The notes: generated by a model from the sequence alone, not told the origin. A stretch of 64,000 bases of DNA from Niveispirillum sp. SYP-B3756 (GCF_009495745.1 NZ_WIDQ01000003.1:186001-250000), one strand, 5' to 3'. Positions 37,114-47,200 are shown, counted from the stretch's first letter. Translations and numbers: made by a program.

Positions 37114-37896
37114 ATGGCTTTCATGGAAGATGGGGCGGGCACCGGCGACGCAGCGCCGGAAGAGGCGCTGCTGCTGGATATTGATGGCTATGAAGGGCCG
37201 ATCGACCTGCTGCTGTCGCTGGCCCGCGACCAGAAGGTGGACCTGACCCGCATTTCCATCCTGCAACTGGCTGAACAATATCTGGCCTTCGTAACGGAGG
37301 CGCGGCGCCTGCGGCTGGAACTGGCGGCGGATTATCTGGTGATGGCGGCCTGGCTTGCCTATCTGAAATCCCGTCTGCTGCTGCCCGATCCGCAGCCGGA
37401 CGAACCCTCGGCGGAGGTGCTGGCGGCGGCTCTGACCTTCCAGTTGCAGCGGTTGGAGGCGATGCAGGGTGCGGCCGCCCGGCTGCTGGCGCGGCCCCGC
37501 CTGGGGCGTGACCGCTTTGCCCGTGGCGCGCCGGAGGATTTGCCCATCTTCGCCCGCTCCCGCCATGATCTGGGGCTTTACGATCTGCTGAAGGCCTATG
37601 GCGCCGTCGGTTCCCGCCAAGCCCGGATCAGCCCCTTCACCATCCCGGTGACCGAGCTTTATTCGATTGAGGAAGCCGTGGCGCGGCTGGAGGCCATGCT
37701 GGGCCGGCTGCCGGACTGGGCACAGTTGGAAGCTTTGCTGCCAGCCGGCTGGCGGGGCCAGGGGGTGAAGGCGCGTTCCCTGCTGGCCAGCAGCTTTGTG
37801 GCCGCCCTGGAACTGGCCAAGGGCGGCCATCTGGAATTACGGCAGGAAACTGCATTCGCGCCCATTCAGGTCCGGGCGCGACGGGAGCAGGCATGA
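37114..37896 (+). CDS. scpA: Segregation and condensation protein ScpA
   Basis: A 260-residue kleisin subunit of the SMC-ScpAB condensin that bridges SMC heads and organises the chromosome. The N-terminal domain shows DIDGYEGPIDLLLSLARDQ and ILQLAEQYLAFV; the region YLVMAAWLAYLKSRLLLP is diagnostic; the C-terminal winged helix ends near QETAFAPIQVRAR. The start is ATG 37114 or 37123; neither has a strong RBS. It overlaps scpB by four bases (ATGA). Confidence 0.93.
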   Translation: MAFMEDGAGTGDAAPEEALLLDIDGYEGPIDLLLSLARDQKVDLTRISILQLAEQYLAFVTEARRLRLELAADYLVMAAWLAYLKSRLLLPDPQPDEPSAEVLAAALTFQLQRLEAMQGAAARLLARPRLGRDRFARGAPEDLPIFARSRHDLGLYDLLKAYGAVGSRQARISPFTIPVTELYSIEEAVARLEAMLGRLPDWAQLEALLPAGWRGQGVKARSLLASSFVAALELAKGGHLELRQETAFAPIQVRARREQA

Positions 37897-38477
37897 GTGA
37901 TCTTTTCGACAGCGACTTCCAGCTCATCCGCTTGCTGGAAGCGATTCTTTTTTCCTCCGCTGAACCGGTGGCCGAATCGGTGCTGCAGGAACGGGTGGGG
38001 GCGGTGCCGGTGCGCCCGCTGTTGGCGCAGTTGGAAAATCTCTACCGCCATCGCGGCATCAATCTGGTGGCCAGTGGCGGCCGTTGGGCCTTCCGCACGG
38101 CTGCCGATCTGGGGGACAGGCTGCGCACCGAGATTGAGGTGACGGCCAAGCTATCCCGCGCGGCGGTGGAAACGTTGGCGATCATCGCCTATCACCAGCC
38201 GGTGACCCGGGCGGAGATTGAGGCGATTCGCGGTGTTGCCACCTCCAAAGGCACGCTGGATATTCTGATGGAAGCGGGCTGGGTGATGCCCGGTCGCCGG
38301 CGGGAGACGCCGGGGCGGCCGCTGACCTGGGTGACCACGTCAGATTTTCTCGACCATTTCGGTCTGGGCTCCCTGCGTGACCTGCCGGGGGTGGACGATC
38401 TGCGCGCGGCCGGTCTGCTGGACCGTTCCGCCCCAATGCCCCGCATCCCGGGGCTGTCGGTAGAGGGGGAGGGCTGA
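37893..38477 (+). CDS. scpB: Segregation and condensation protein ScpB
   Basis: A 194-residue dimeric tandem winged-helix (kite) protein that binds the middle of ScpA in the SMC complex. Signatures: LLEAILFSSAEPVAESVLQ, LSRAAVETLAIIAYHQPVTR and IRGVATSKGTLDILMEAGWV. Its start overlaps the scpA stop as ATGA. In several alphaproteobacteria tatABC follows; here the operon ends instead in a hairpin and a TetR gene follows. Confidence 0.94.
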   Translation: MSDLFDSDFQLIRLLEAILFSSAEPVAESVLQERVGAVPVRPLLAQLENLYRHRGINLVASGGRWAFRTAADLGDRLRTEIEVTAKLSRAAVETLAIIAYHQPVTRAEIEAIRGVATSKGTLDILMEAGWVMPGRRRETPGRPLTWVTTSDFLDHFGLGSLRDLPGVDDLRAAGLLDRSAPMPRIPGLSVEGEG

Positions 38478-38520
38478 GGCCGGCGCGCGCCACGCGGCGC
38501 GGGCCGGCGGTCGCCGGCCT

Positions 38521-38556
38521 CCAACCCGCCTAAAGGTCAACCTTTAGGCGGGTTGG
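38521..38556. repeat. Perfect 16-bp stem palindrome after scpB
   Basis: CCAACCCGCCTAAAGG, loop TCAA, and the exact reverse complement. No T-run follows; it is probably a REP-like hairpin or 3' stabiliser 43 bases after the scpB stop. Confidence 0.7.
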
Positions 38557-38577
38557 TATAAGAAGACATTGCAGAGA

Positions 38578-38599
38578 GGGGGCGTCGGCCCCCTTTTTT
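38578..38599 (+). terminator. Rho-independent terminator of the nagZ-scpB transcript
   Basis: GGGGGC-GTCG-GCCCCC followed by six T residues. Confidence 0.88.
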
Positions 38600-38625
38600 G
38601 TTGCCCATTTCTGTGCGTCTATTTA

Positions 38626-38645
38626 TAGATCGATCAATCGGTTTA
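38626..38645. promoter_or_regulatory. Candidate TetR-type autoregulatory operator
   Basis: TAGATCGAT-CA-ATCGGTTTA, a 9-2-9 imperfect inverted repeat (7 of 9 positions match) ending 11 bases before the TetR-family start codon, the usual place for autorepression. Confidence 0.45.
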
Positions 38646-38656
38646 TTATTGGGTCC

Positions 38657-39271
38657 ATGCAAATGCGCACTGTCAATCCGGCACTTCACGCCAGCCGCCG
38701 GGCGGCGATCATGGTGGCGGCCCGTAAATGCTTCGCCCGAAATGGCTTCCACCAGTCCAGCATCGCGGACATCAGAACCGTGGCCGGCATCAGCAGCGGC
38801 ACCTTGTTCCATTATTTCCCCAACAAGCAGGCCCTGGTGCTGGCCATCGTGGCGTCGGAGGGGGAGCAGGTAGCGCTGTGTCTGAGCCAGTTGGCAGAAA
38901 TCGCCGACTGCCGGGATGCCTTGAACCTGCTTCTGCAATTGATTGCCGAACTGGCAGCAGATGGGGATGCCAACGCGCTGGCCATTGAGATTGCCGCTGA
39001 ATCCCGCCGCGACCCGGATGTTCGTGCCCTTGCAGCTGATAATGACACCGTGTTGCGTGAAGGTTTGGAGGGGCTGATCCGCGCAGGGATCGCGCGGGGA
39101 CAGGTAAGCAACACGGTGGATGCGGCCCTTGTCGCCCAATGGTTGATGAGTTGGATCGACGGCGTGTTTTCCCGCGTTTCTGTCGATCTAGCTTTCAAGC
39201 CGATGGATCAACTGCCGTTGATGCGGCAACTCCTGGACATGGTGCTGACTGGCGGCCGGGTGATGTCATGA
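38657..39271 (+). CDS. TetR/AcrR-family regulator
   Basis: A 204-residue repressor-type protein. The N-terminal HTH is ARKCFARNGFHQSSIADI with recognition region ISSGTLFHYFPNKQAL; the C-terminal two thirds are helical ligand-binding and dimer domain without a recognisable ligand. ATG 38657 or the nearby ATG at 38663 may be used. Its stop overlaps the start of the DUF418 membrane protein gene (ATGA), so it probably controls that gene together with itself through the palindrome at 38626-38645. Confidence 0.92.
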   Translation: MQMRTVNPALHASRRAAIMVAARKCFARNGFHQSSIADIRTVAGISSGTLFHYFPNKQALVLAIVASEGEQVALCLSQLAEIADCRDALNLLLQLIAELAADGDANALAIEIAAESRRDPDVRALAADNDTVLREGLEGLIRAGIARGQVSNTVDAALVAQWLMSWIDGVFSRVSVDLAFKPMDQLPLMRQLLDMVLTGGRVMS

Positions 39272-40440
39272 CGGGATCGGCCAAGGCCGGTCGTATACAG
39301 ACCGTCGATGCGCTGCGCGGCTTTGCGCTGTTCGGTATCCTGCTGGTGAATATCGAGGTTTTCGCCAATCCGTTCTATGCCATGGGGCTGCCCAACCCGG
39401 ATTTCGCGGGCCCGGTGGCCCAGGGGACGTCGTGGCTGGTGACGGCGTTGTTTGAAACCAAATTCTACCTGATCTTCTCCTTCTTGTTTGGCTATAGCCT
39501 GACCTTGCAGATGACGGTGGCGGAACGGGATGGCCAGCCATTCCGGCCGCGCTTCCTGCGCCGCCAAGCCATGTTGTTCTGCCTCGGCGTGTTCCATGCG
39601 CTGGTGCTGTTTCATGGTGACATCCTCACCACCTATGCGGTGCTGGGGTTGGCGCTTTATGCGTTACGGCATCGCAACGATAAAAGCCTGCTGCGCATCG
39701 CCGCCGGCCTGATCTTCTTTGTTACGCTGATCTGGTTCTTGATACTGCTGGCCCAGATCTATCTGCTGCCGCAGGTACCGGAAGCAATGGTCCTGCAACA
39801 TGTGCGTCAGGCGCAGGCAGCCTTTACCGGCAGTGTTTCCAGCCTGTTGAATCAACGCCTCTCGGAACTCTCCAACCTCTGGATTGTCCTGGGCTTCATG
39901 CAGGGGCCTTGCGCGCTGGCCATGTTCCTGCTGGGGCTGATGGCGGGGCGGCGGCAGGCGCTGGCCGATATTGCGGCCTTACAGCCGCTTTTGCGGCGTA
40001 TCATCCTGATCGGCGTGCTGGTCGGGTTGCCGGGCGGGATATTCTATGGCTGGACCGCCATTCAACCCTATGACCCGGTTCTTAATCTCGTCGGGGTCGT
40101 GGTTGATCTGGCGACGGCACCATTCCTGGCGGCGGCCTATATTGCCGGTATGGCCCTGGTGCTAAATGCGGCGGCCGATCGGGGCTGGGTGGCGATGCTG
40201 GCGACGGCCGGGCGTATGGCCCTGTCTAATTATCTGTTTCAGTCGCTGCTCTGTGCCCTGCTGTTCCATGCCTATGGTTTGCGGCTGATGGGGCAGGTGT
40301 CGCCGCCGCTGGTCGTGGTCCTTGCAATGGGCATCTTCGCCCTGCAACTGGTGCTGAGCCAGCTCTGGCTGTCGCGCTTCCGCAATGGCCCGGTGGAATA
40401 TCTGCTGCGCTATGTCACCTATGGCGGCAGCCGGTCCTGA
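39268..40440 (+). CDS. DUF418 (YeiB-like) integral membrane protein
   Basis: A 390-residue polytopic membrane protein. The N-terminal TVDALRGFALFGILLVNIEVF is the family mark and GRMALSNYLFQSLLCALLF is the conserved DUF418 C-terminal block. About nine or ten helices. DUF418 is related to acyltransferase-3/HGSNAT-like membrane enzymes, but no substrate is established. It is translationally coupled to the TetR-family gene, so it is likely induced by the regulator's ligand. It ends in a bidirectional hairpin before trmFO. Confidence 0.9.
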   Translation: MTGSAKAGRIQTVDALRGFALFGILLVNIEVFANPFYAMGLPNPDFAGPVAQGTSWLVTALFETKFYLIFSFLFGYSLTLQMTVAERDGQPFRPRFLRRQAMLFCLGVFHALVLFHGDILTTYAVLGLALYALRHRNDKSLLRIAAGLIFFVTLIWFLILLAQIYLLPQVPEAMVLQHVRQAQAAFTGSVSSLLNQRLSELSNLWIVLGFMQGPCALAMFLLGLMAGRRQALADIAALQPLLRRIILIGVLVGLPGGIFYGWTAIQPYDPVLNLVGVVVDLATAPFLAAAYIAGMALVLNAAADRGWVAMLATAGRMALSNYLFQSLLCALLFHAYGLRLMGQVSPPLVVVLAMGIFALQLVLSQLWLSRFRNGPVEYLLRYVTYGGSRS

Positions 40441-40446
40441 CAGAAA

Positions 40447-40479
40447 AAGGGGGCGTGGCTTTCTGCGCCGCGCCCCCTT
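40447..40479. terminator. Terminator hairpin between DUF418 gene and trmFO
   Basis: AAGGGGGCG (40447-40455) and CGCCCCCTT (40471-40479) form a nine-base perfect stem with a 15-base loop, between convergent genes; weak T/A tails on both sides. Confidence 0.7.
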
Positions 40480-40485
40480 CCTTAA

Positions 40486-41838
40486 TCAGCCCAGCCAGCT
40501 TGCCAGATCGGCCAGGGCCCGCCGGCTATAGGCCAGCTTGCGATCCTTGCCGTGCAGTTCCTTGCCATTGGGCTGGCGTTCGGTCACCGGCGGAAACAGG
40601 CCGAAATTGACATTCATCGGCTGGAAGGTCTCCGCCTCCGCCCCGCCGGTAATATGGGCCAGCAGCGCGCCCAGCGCCGTGGTGCGCGGCGGCAGGGCGG
40701 GGTCATTGCCCAGCCGGTCAGCCACGGCGAAGCGGCCGGCCAGCAGACCGACGGCCGCACTTTCCACATAGCCTTCGCAGCCGGTGATCTGGCCGGCAAA
40801 GCGCAGGCGCGGCATGGATTTCAGGCGCAAGGCCCCATCCAGCAGGCGCGGGGAATTGATGAAGGTATTGCGGTGCAGCCCGCCCAGCCGGGCAAATTCC
40901 GCATTTTCCAGACCGGGGATCATGCGGAACACCCGCACCTGCTCGGCATATTTCAGCTTGGTCTGAAAGCCGACCAGATTATAGAGCGTGCCCAGCGCGT
41001 TATCCTGGCGCAACTGCACCACGGCATAGGAGCGCTTGCCCGTATGCGGGTTGGTCAGCCCCACCGGCTTCATCGGGCCATAGCGCAGCGTATCCACGCC
41101 GCGTTCGGCCATCACTTCAATGGGAAGGCAGCCCTCGAAATAGGGCGTGTTCTTTTCCCATTCCTTGAAATCGCCCTTCTCCCCCTCGATCAGGGCGCGG
41201 ATGAAGGCCTCATACTGCTCCTTATCCATGGCGCAGTTGATGTAATCCTTGCCCGTCCCGCCGGGGCCGACCTTGTCATAGCGCGACTGGAACCAGGCCT
41301 TGGACAGGTCGATGCTGTCTGTATGCACGATGGGGGCGATGGCGTCGAAGAAGCTCAACTGCTCTTCGCCGGTGAAGGCCCGGATCGCCTCGGCCAGCTT
41401 CATGCTGGTCAGCGGGCCGGTGGCGATCACCACATTGTCCCATGCTTCCGGCGGGATACCGGCCACTTCGCCCCGCTCCACCGTCACCAGCGGATGGTTG
41501 GTCAGGGTTGCGGTGACCTTTTCGGCGAAATGGTCGCGGTCCACCGCCAGCGCCCCGCCGGCCGGCACCTTATGTTCATCCGCCGCCGCCAGGATCAGCG
41601 ATTTGGCGCGGCGCATTTCCTCATGCAGCAGGCCAACGGCATTATATTCCGCATCGTCGGAGCGGAAGGAGTTGGAGCAGACCAACTCCGCAAAATGCTC
41701 CGTCTGATGCGCGTCGGTTTTCACCACCGGGCGCATCTCGTGCAGAACGACGGGGATACCGGCTTGTGCGATCTGCCAGGCTGCTTCGCTGCCCGCCATA
41801 CCGCCGCCGATCACATGGATGGGGCTGTGCTGTGTCAT
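40486..41838 (-). CDS. trmFO: Folate/FAD-dependent tRNA (uracil-54-C5)-methyltransferase TrmFO
   Basis: 450 residues. Makes ribothymidine-54 in the T-loop of tRNAs using methylene-tetrahydrofolate and FADH2. The N-terminal FAD motif is [41 protein letters not shown] is the diagnostic block (shown here by its ends) containing the first catalytic cysteine; [12 protein letters not shown] and [18 protein letters not shown] complete the family pattern. Length is typical. It could be read alone from its own promoter, since a hairpin separates it from the small gene upstream. Confidence 0.96.
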   Translation of the reverse strand: MTQHSPIHVIGGGMAGSEAAWQIAQAGIPVVLHEMRPVVKTDAHQTEHFAELVCSNSFRSDDAEYNAVGLLHEEMRRAKSLILAAADEHKVPAGGALAVDRDHFAEKVTATLTNHPLVTVERGEVAGIPPEAWDNVVIATGPLTSMKLAEAIRAFTGEEQLSFFDAIAPIVHTDSIDLSKAWFQSRYDKVGPGGTGKDYINCAMDKEQYEAFIRALIEGEKGDFKEWEKNTPYFEGCLPIEVMAERGVDTLRYGPMKPVGLTNPHTGKRSYAVVQLRQDNALGTLYNLVGFQTKLKYAEQVRVFRMIPGLENAEFARLGGLHRNTFINSPRLLDGALRLKSMPRLRFAGQITGCEGYVESAAVGLLAGRFAVADRLGNDPALPPRTTALGALLAHITGGAEAETFQPMNVNFGLFPPVTERQPNGKELHGKDRKLAYSRRALADLASWLG

Positions 41839-41877
41839 GGGATAAGGGTTTGGCGCGCGGCCCCGCCATCGTCAAGC

Positions 41878-41899
41878 CCCGGCCCATGCATGGGCCGGG
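41878..41899. terminator. 22-bp perfect palindrome after the small proline-rich gene
   Basis: CCCGGCCCATG and its exact complement. On the minus strand it lies between the 58-residue gene (ends 41947) and trmFO. Could be a terminator without T-run. Confidence 0.45.
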
Positions 41900-41946
41900 C
41901 GCACGAGCCAGAGAACAAGAGTGGCCCCCTCCCTTTGATGCTCCCT

Positions 41947-42123
41947 CTATAGCCTTTGCGGCGCCGGCGGCTCCGGTTCCCGCTGCGGCAGCGGCACATC
42001 CGGTTCGGGCGTGTCGGGCGGCAGGCGACCGGGATCGTGCCCGGGAATCGGCTGCTCGCCCGGCGGGGGGATTTCCGTATTGCCGGGCGTCGGTGCACCG
42101 GGCAGGGGCGGTATGATGCCCAT
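41947..42123 (-). CDS. Small proline-rich protein (58 residues), unknown function
   Basis: Starts MGIIPPLPGAPTPGNTEI and ends in PEPPAPQRL; roughly one third of residues are proline, with acidic and glycine spacers and no hydrophobic helix or signal peptide. It has a near-perfect ribosome binding site, AAGGAG followed by eight bases to ATG, on an otherwise AT-richer stretch, and a downstream palindrome, which is why I call it a gene. It could be an extended adaptor segment or a disordered regulatory peptide. I do not recognise a family. Confidence 0.6.
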   Translation of the reverse strand: MGIIPPLPGAPTPGNTEIPPPGEQPIPGHDPGRLPPDTPEPDVPLPQREPEPPAPQRL

Positions 42124-42274
42124 CAGGCAAACTCCTTAAAATCTAGGGTGGGCCTGTTACTCCAACACCAGGGGTGCCCATGCGTTCCCGCCATGCATGG
42201 ATGCAGCTTGAGATGACGGAATAGTTCCGATACAGGATGATTTAGTTAATCTGCCTGATCCGTGAGCATTTCCC

Positions 42275-43633
42275 ATGTCGTCCCTCGCTTCCACCGTCGA
42301 ACCCATGCCCGATCGCATCCGCCGCCATGTTGGCGATCTGGTCCGCTTGGCCATCCCGGTGATCATTGCGCGGGCGGGCATCATTGTCATGGCGCTGACG
42401 GATACGTTGATTGTCGGCCGCTACAGTGCGCAGGAACTTGCCTATCTGGGCATGGGGCATTCGCCCATTGCCGTGCTGTTGGCGGTGCAGGTGGGGCTGT
42501 TGCTGGGCGTGGTGGTGGCCACCGCTCAGACAATGGGCAAGGGTAACTTGTCTGGCACCGGCGTGATCTGGCGTCGTTCCTTGCCCTATGCCATGCTGAT
42601 CGGCACCATCATCGCCGCCACCAGCCTGTTCGGGGAGGAATTCCTGCTGCTGACAGGCCAGGAGCCAGACCTTGCCCAGGGGGCCGGGCATGTGATGGCG
42701 GTGATGGCCTTGGGGATGCCGGCCGCCGCCTTGCATCTGGCCACCAGCATGTATCTGGAAGGGTTGAAGCGGCCGATTCCCGGCATGATCGCCATGTTGA
42801 TCGGCAACGTTTTGAATGCCGGGCTGGTCTGGTTGCTGGTGGGTGGTCATTTCGGCCTGCCAGCCTTAGGCGCCGTGGGGGCCGCCTGGTCCACCACCAG
42901 CCTGCGCTGGTTGGGTGCCTTTGGCATGATTGCCTATGTCTGGTGGCATCCGCTGCGCGATGCCTGGGGGGTGCGCGGCGATTTCCGGGGCTGGTGGCGT
43001 GATTCTGTCACCCAGCGCCGGGTCGGCTATGCCGCCGGCCTGTCCAACGCCCTGGAAGGTTCGGCCTTTGCCGGGCTGGGACTGTTTGCCGGCTGGCTGG
43101 GGGCGGCGGCGGTGGGGGCCTATACAATCGGCCTGAACCTGATCGCCCTGCCTTTCATGTGCGCGCTGGGGCTGGCGTCCGCTACGGCGGTGCGGGTGGG
43201 CAATGCCTATGGCGCGCGTGATCAGGCCGATATGGTGGTGGCCGGCTGGACCGGGCTGGGCGTGACCAGCTTCATCCTCTCCCTTGTCGGGCTACTTTTC
43301 TTTGCCGCCCCGGCCTGGATCGCCGGCCAGTTCACCCATGATGCGACCCTGCTGGTGCTGACGGCCCCCTTGATCGCCTTCTCATCCTGGCTGCTGGTGG
43401 CCGATGGCGGGCAGGTGGTGATGGCGCAGGCTTTGCGCGGGCGCAACGATACCTGGGTGCCCACCGCCTCGCATTTTGTCAGCTATTACGCGGTGATGAT
43501 GCCGCTGGGCTGGCTGCTGGCCTTCCCGCTGGGGCGCGGGGTCTTGGGCCTGTTTGAGGGGATTTTCATCGCCAGCGTCTTCTCCGTTTCCGTGCTGGCA
43601 GCCCGGTTCTGGTGGCTGTCACGCCGCGTGTGA
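42275..43633 (+). CDS. MATE-family multidrug/cation antiporter
   Basis: 452 residues with about twelve membrane helices in two homologous halves (first half starts LVRLAIPVIIARAGIIVMAL; second starts VGYAAGLSNALEGSAFAGLG). NorM-type MATE proteins export cationic compounds in exchange for sodium ions or protons. MSSLAST start at 42275 has no strong RBS; ATG 42305 is an alternative. Substrate unknown. It is followed by a hairpin before gyrA. Confidence 0.93.
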   Translation: MSSLASTVEPMPDRIRRHVGDLVRLAIPVIIARAGIIVMALTDTLIVGRYSAQELAYLGMGHSPIAVLLAVQVGLLLGVVVATAQTMGKGNLSGTGVIWRRSLPYAMLIGTIIAATSLFGEEFLLLTGQEPDLAQGAGHVMAVMALGMPAAALHLATSMYLEGLKRPIPGMIAMLIGNVLNAGLVWLLVGGHFGLPALGAVGAAWSTTSLRWLGAFGMIAYVWWHPLRDAWGVRGDFRGWWRDSVTQRRVGYAAGLSNALEGSAFAGLGLFAGWLGAAAVGAYTIGLNLIALPFMCALGLASATAVRVGNAYGARDQADMVVAGWTGLGVTSFILSLVGLLFFAAPAWIAGQFTHDATLLVLTAPLIAFSSWLLVADGGQVVMAQALRGRNDTWVPTASHFVSYYAVMMPLGWLLAFPLGRGVLGLFEGIFIASVFSVSVLAARFWWLSRRV

Positions 43634-43689
43634 AGGTTGGTGGGTGCTTTCATTGTTCGCATCCGCGAATGGTGCTACATAGAACGTGA

Positions 43690-43713
43690 AAGCCGCTGGC
43701 CAACCAGCGGCTT
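43690..43713 (+). terminator. Terminator after MATE gene / before gyrA
   Basis: Ten-base perfect stem AAGCCGCTGG/CCAGCGGCTT with a CCAA loop, then CATTTTC. It sits 34 bases before the gyrA start, so it could also act as an attenuator in the gyrA leader. Confidence 0.65.
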
Positions 43714-43746
43714 CATTTTCCGACACGTAATGACGAGTTCCGCTCG

Positions 43747-46497
43747 GTGACTTCCACGCCCGCTCTGCCGTCCGATATCTCGCCCATCACCATCGAAGAT
43801 GAGATGCGGCGTTCGTATCTCGATTACGCCATGAGCGTAATCGTCAGTCGCGCGTTGCCGGATGTGCGCGACGGGTTAAAACCCGTGCATCGCCGCATCC
43901 TCTACGCCATGAAGGAAGGCGGTTACGACAGCACCAAGCCATATAAGAAATCGGCGCGTATCGTCGGTGACGTTATGGGTAAATACCATCCGCACGGCGA
44001 CAGCGCGATTTATGATGCCATGGTCCGCATGGCGCAGGATTTCTCGATGCGCCTGCCCCTGATCGATGGTCAGGGCAATTACGGCTCCATGGATGGCGAC
44101 GCTGCGGCGGCCATGCGTTACACCGAGGCCCGGCTGGCCAAGGTGTCGGAATTCATGCTGGATGATATCGACAAGGAAACTGTCGATTTTCAGGCCAACT
44201 ATGACGAATCGCTGGAAGAGCCGACGGTTCTGCCGGCCAAGTTCCCCAATCTGCTGGTCAATGGTGCCGGCGGTATTGCCGTCGGCATGGCCACCAACAT
44301 CCCCCCCCATAATCTGGGGGAGGTGATTGAGGCCTGTCTCGCCTATATCGAGAATCCGGATATCTCGATTGATGAGCTGATCGATATCGTTCCTGGCCCG
44401 GATTTTCCCACCGGTGCCCTGATTCTCGGCCGTTCTGGCATCCGTTCGGCTTTCCATACCGGTCGTGGCAGCGTGATCATGCGCGCCAAGACGGAGGTGG
44501 AGGAGATCCGCAAGGATCGCTGGGCCATCGTTGCCACTGAAATCCCCTATCAGGTCAACAAGTCCAAGCTGCTGGAACGCATTGCCGAATGCGTGAATGA
44601 AAAGCTGGTGGAAGGCATCAGCGACGTTCGTGACGAATCCGACCGCGACGGTGTGCGCGTTGTGGTGGAACTGAAGCGTGATGCCGTGCCGGATGTGGTG
44701 CTGGCCCAGCTTTTCCGCCACACCGCGCTGCAGACCAGCTTCGGCGTCAATATGCTGGCGCTGAATGGCGGCCGGCCGGAATTGCTGGACCTGAAGGCGA
44801 TTATCGCCGCCTTCGTCCGCTTCCGCGAACAGGTTGTCACCCGCCGGATCGAGTTCGAGCTGGGCAAGGCGCGCGAACGCGCCCACACCTTGGTTGGTCT
44901 GGCCGTGGCCGTGGCCAACCTGGATGACATGATCGCCCTGATCCGCTCAGCGCCCGACCCGGCGACGGCGCGCGAACAGATGATGGCGCGTGACTGGCCG
45001 GCGCGTGATGTGGCCCCGCTGATCGCCCTGATCGACGAGCCGGGCCGCACCCTGTCGGAGGCTGGCACCTACAAGCTGTCGGAAGTGCAGGCCCGCGCCA
45101 TTCTGGACCTGCGCCTGCATCGGCTGACCGGGCTGGAGCGCGACAAGATCGGCGAGGAACTGACCGGCGTTACCGATCAGATCAAATATTTCCTGGCCGT
45201 GCTGTCCGACCGCGCCATGCTGCTGGATATCATCCGCACCGAACTGGGGGAGATGAAGGAACGCTTCGCCACCCCGCGGCGGACGATGATCGAGGAATCG
45301 GAGTTCGAGAGCGACATTGAAGACCTGATCCAGCGGGAGGATATGGTCGTCATCGTCACCCAGGGCGGCTATATCAAGCGCGTGCCGGTTTCGACATACC
45401 GGGCGCAGGCTAGAGGCGGCAAGGGCCGTTCCGGCATGAACCTGAAGGCGGAGGATAATGTCTCCGACCTGTTCGTTGCCAATACCCACACGCCGATGCT
45501 GTTCTTCACCAGCCGTGGCATCGTGCATAAGCTGAAGGTCTGGCGCTTGCCCCAGGGCACGCCGCAGACCCGCGGCAAGGCCCTGGTCAATCTGCTGCCG
45601 TTGGAGGAGGGGGAAACCATCTCCACCGTCATGCCGATGCCGGAGGATGAGGGCACCTGGGGCGCGCTGCAGATCGTGTTTGCCACCAGCAAGGGCGGCA
45701 TCCGCCGTAACAAGCTGTCGGACTTCCAGAATATCCGAGCCAATGGCCTGATCGCCATGAAGCTGGAGGAAGAGGGCGAAAACCTGATCGCTGTGCGCAC
45801 CTGTGGCGAAAGCGATGATGTGCTGCTGGCCACACGCCTCGGCCGCTGCATCCGCTTTGATGTGTCGGATGTGCGCGTGTTCAGCGGCCGTACCTCCACC
45901 GGCGTGCGTGGCATCAAGCTGGCCGACGGTGATGAGGTGATCGGCATGTCGATCCTGCACCACACGGATTACAGCGCCGATGAACGCGCCGCCTATCTGA
46001 AGCAGGCGCGTGAGCTGCGCCGGGCCGAGGGTGAGGAGACCGATGATGCGGTGGATGTCGAGGCCGAACCCGTGGAAGGCGCGGCGGAACTGTCACCCGA
46101 ACAGTTCGCTGAGATGCAGGCGCGCGAACAGATGATCCTGACCGTTTCCGAGCAGGGTTATGGCAAGCGGACCTCGGCCTATGAATACCGGCTGACGGGC
46201 CGTGGTGGCCAGGGCATCTGGAACATGGATATGGGTGATCGCAACAAGGCCATCGCCGCCGTGTTCCCGATCAACGACACCGACCAGTTGATGATGGTCA
46301 GCGATTCGGGCCAGGTGATCCGGATGCCGGTGCACGATATCCGCCTGACCGGCCGCAAGAGCAAGGGTGTCACCCTGTTCCGCTTGGCGGGGGATGAACG
46401 CGTCGTCTCTGTCGCCCGTCTGGAAGATGATGGCGGCGATGCCGGTACGGAGGGTGGCGACGATGCCGCCCCCGTGGCGGCAACTGATCAACCGTAA
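43747..46497 (+). CDS. gyrA: DNA gyrase subunit A
   Basis: A 916-residue type IIA topoisomerase subunit that, with GyrB, introduces negative supercoils. The N-terminal [21 protein letters not shown], catalytic tyrosine in [11 protein letters not shown] and the quinolone-determining stretch [19 protein letters not shown] are clear. Ser and Asp at the E. coli 83 and 87 positions are wild type, so no classical resistance change. The C-terminal beta-pinwheel has a GyrA box reading QARGGKG (usual QRRGGKG). An acidic insert lies before the last blades ([18 protein letters not shown]). GTG 43747 is chosen from N-terminal length; the RBS is poor. Confidence 0.97.
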   Translation: MTSTPALPSDISPITIEDEMRRSYLDYAMSVIVSRALPDVRDGLKPVHRRILYAMKEGGYDSTKPYKKSARIVGDVMGKYHPHGDSAIYDAMVRMAQDFSMRLPLIDGQGNYGSMDGDAAAAMRYTEARLAKVSEFMLDDIDKETVDFQANYDESLEEPTVLPAKFPNLLVNGAGGIAVGMATNIPPHNLGEVIEACLAYIENPDISIDELIDIVPGPDFPTGALILGRSGIRSAFHTGRGSVIMRAKTEVEEIRKDRWAIVATEIPYQVNKSKLLERIAECVNEKLVEGISDVRDESDRDGVRVVVELKRDAVPDVVLAQLFRHTALQTSFGVNMLALNGGRPELLDLKAIIAAFVRFREQVVTRRIEFELGKARERAHTLVGLAVAVANLDDMIALIRSAPDPATAREQMMARDWPARDVAPLIALIDEPGRTLSEAGTYKLSEVQARAILDLRLHRLTGLERDKIGEELTGVTDQIKYFLAVLSDRAMLLDIIRTELGEMKERFATPRRTMIEESEFESDIEDLIQREDMVVIVTQGGYIKRVPVSTYRAQARGGKGRSGMNLKAEDNVSDLFVANTHTPMLFFTSRGIVHKLKVWRLPQGTPQTRGKALVNLLPLEEGETISTVMPMPEDEGTWGALQIVFATSKGGIRRNKLSDFQNIRANGLIAMKLEEEGENLIAVRTCGESDDVLLATRLGRCIRFDVSDVRVFSGRTSTGVRGIKLADGDEVIGMSILHHTDYSADERAAYLKQARELRRAEGEETDDAVDVEAEPVEGAAELSPEQFAEMQAREQMILTVSEQGYGKRTSAYEYRLTGRGGQGIWNMDMGDRNKAIAAVFPINDTDQLMMVSDSGQVIRMPVHDIRLTGRKSKGVTLFRLAGDERVVSVARLEDDGGDAGTEGGDDAAPVAATDQP

Positions 46498-46514
46498 CAA
46501 TATTGCAGGTGACA

Positions 46515-46546
46515 GGCCAGTCCCCCTGGGGGCTGGCCCTTGTCTT
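46515..46546 (+). terminator. Terminator hairpin after gyrA
   Basis: GGCCAGTCCCC pairs with GGGGGCTGGCC (one G-T pair) and is followed by CTTGTCTT. It lies between gyrA and coaD. Confidence 0.6.
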
Positions 46547-46576
46547 GGCGTCACCGTAGCGGGGAGGGGAGTTGAG

Positions 46577-47104
46577 ATGACGGGCAAGCGTCGGATCGGT
46601 GTGTATCCGGGAACCTTCGACCCGATCACCAATGGTCATTTTGACATCATCCAGCGCGCTGCGCGGACGGTGGATCATCTGATCATCGGTGTCGCCAGCA
46701 ATGCCGGCAAAGGCCCGCTTTACACCACGCAGGAGCGGGTGGAACTGGTGGCTGGCGAGCTGGAACAGTTGACCAAGCAGGGAATCAGCGTTGAGGTCCG
46801 GCCCTTCGACAAGCTGTTGATGCATTTCGCTGTCGATTGCGGCGCTTCGGTGATCATCCGGGGGCTGCGCGCTGTTTCGGATTTCGAATATGAATTCCAG
46901 ATGGCCGGCATGAATGCGCGCCTGAATCCGTCCGTGGATACGGTGTTCCTGATGGCATCCGACCGCCACCAGTTCATCTCTTCGCGCTTTGTGAAGGAGA
47001 TTGGCCGGCTGGGTGGTGACATCAACCATTTCGTCAGCCCCCGGATTGCTGCCAGCCTGAAGGCCAAGTTCGAGGAGGAGCGTCAGCAGGGCAAGGTCGG
47101 CTGA
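46577..47104 (+). CDS. coaD: Phosphopantetheine adenylyltransferase
   Basis: A 175-residue nucleotidyltransferase that converts 4'-phosphopantetheine and ATP to dephospho-CoA, step four of coenzyme A synthesis. The T/HxGH motif is in GVYPGTFDPITNGHFDII; RGLRAVSDFEYEFQMAGMN and the ISSRFVKEIGRLGGD block with the second signature follow. ATG 46577 has GGAGGGGAG upstream. Normal length. It lies between gyrA and tRNA-Lys, separated from gyrA by a hairpin. Confidence 0.96.
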   Translation: MTGKRRIGVYPGTFDPITNGHFDIIQRAARTVDHLIIGVASNAGKGPLYTTQERVELVAGELEQLTKQGISVEVRPFDKLLMHFAVDCGASVIIRGLRAVSDFEYEFQMAGMNARLNPSVDTVFLMASDRHQFISSRFVKEIGRLGGDINHFVSPRIAASLKAKFEEERQQGKVG

Positions 47105-47200
47105 CCTGCCCGGCGGATCATGCAAAGGTGCTTTGCAGATGATTGTGATGGTTGACGAACCGCCTTCATCTGCTTATGGTCCGCCCCACTTTCGAGGAGC

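Noticed and set aside
44000-44120. Quinolone-resistance change in GyrA
   Set aside because: The determining region reads GDSAIYD; Ser and Asp at the classic positions are wild type.
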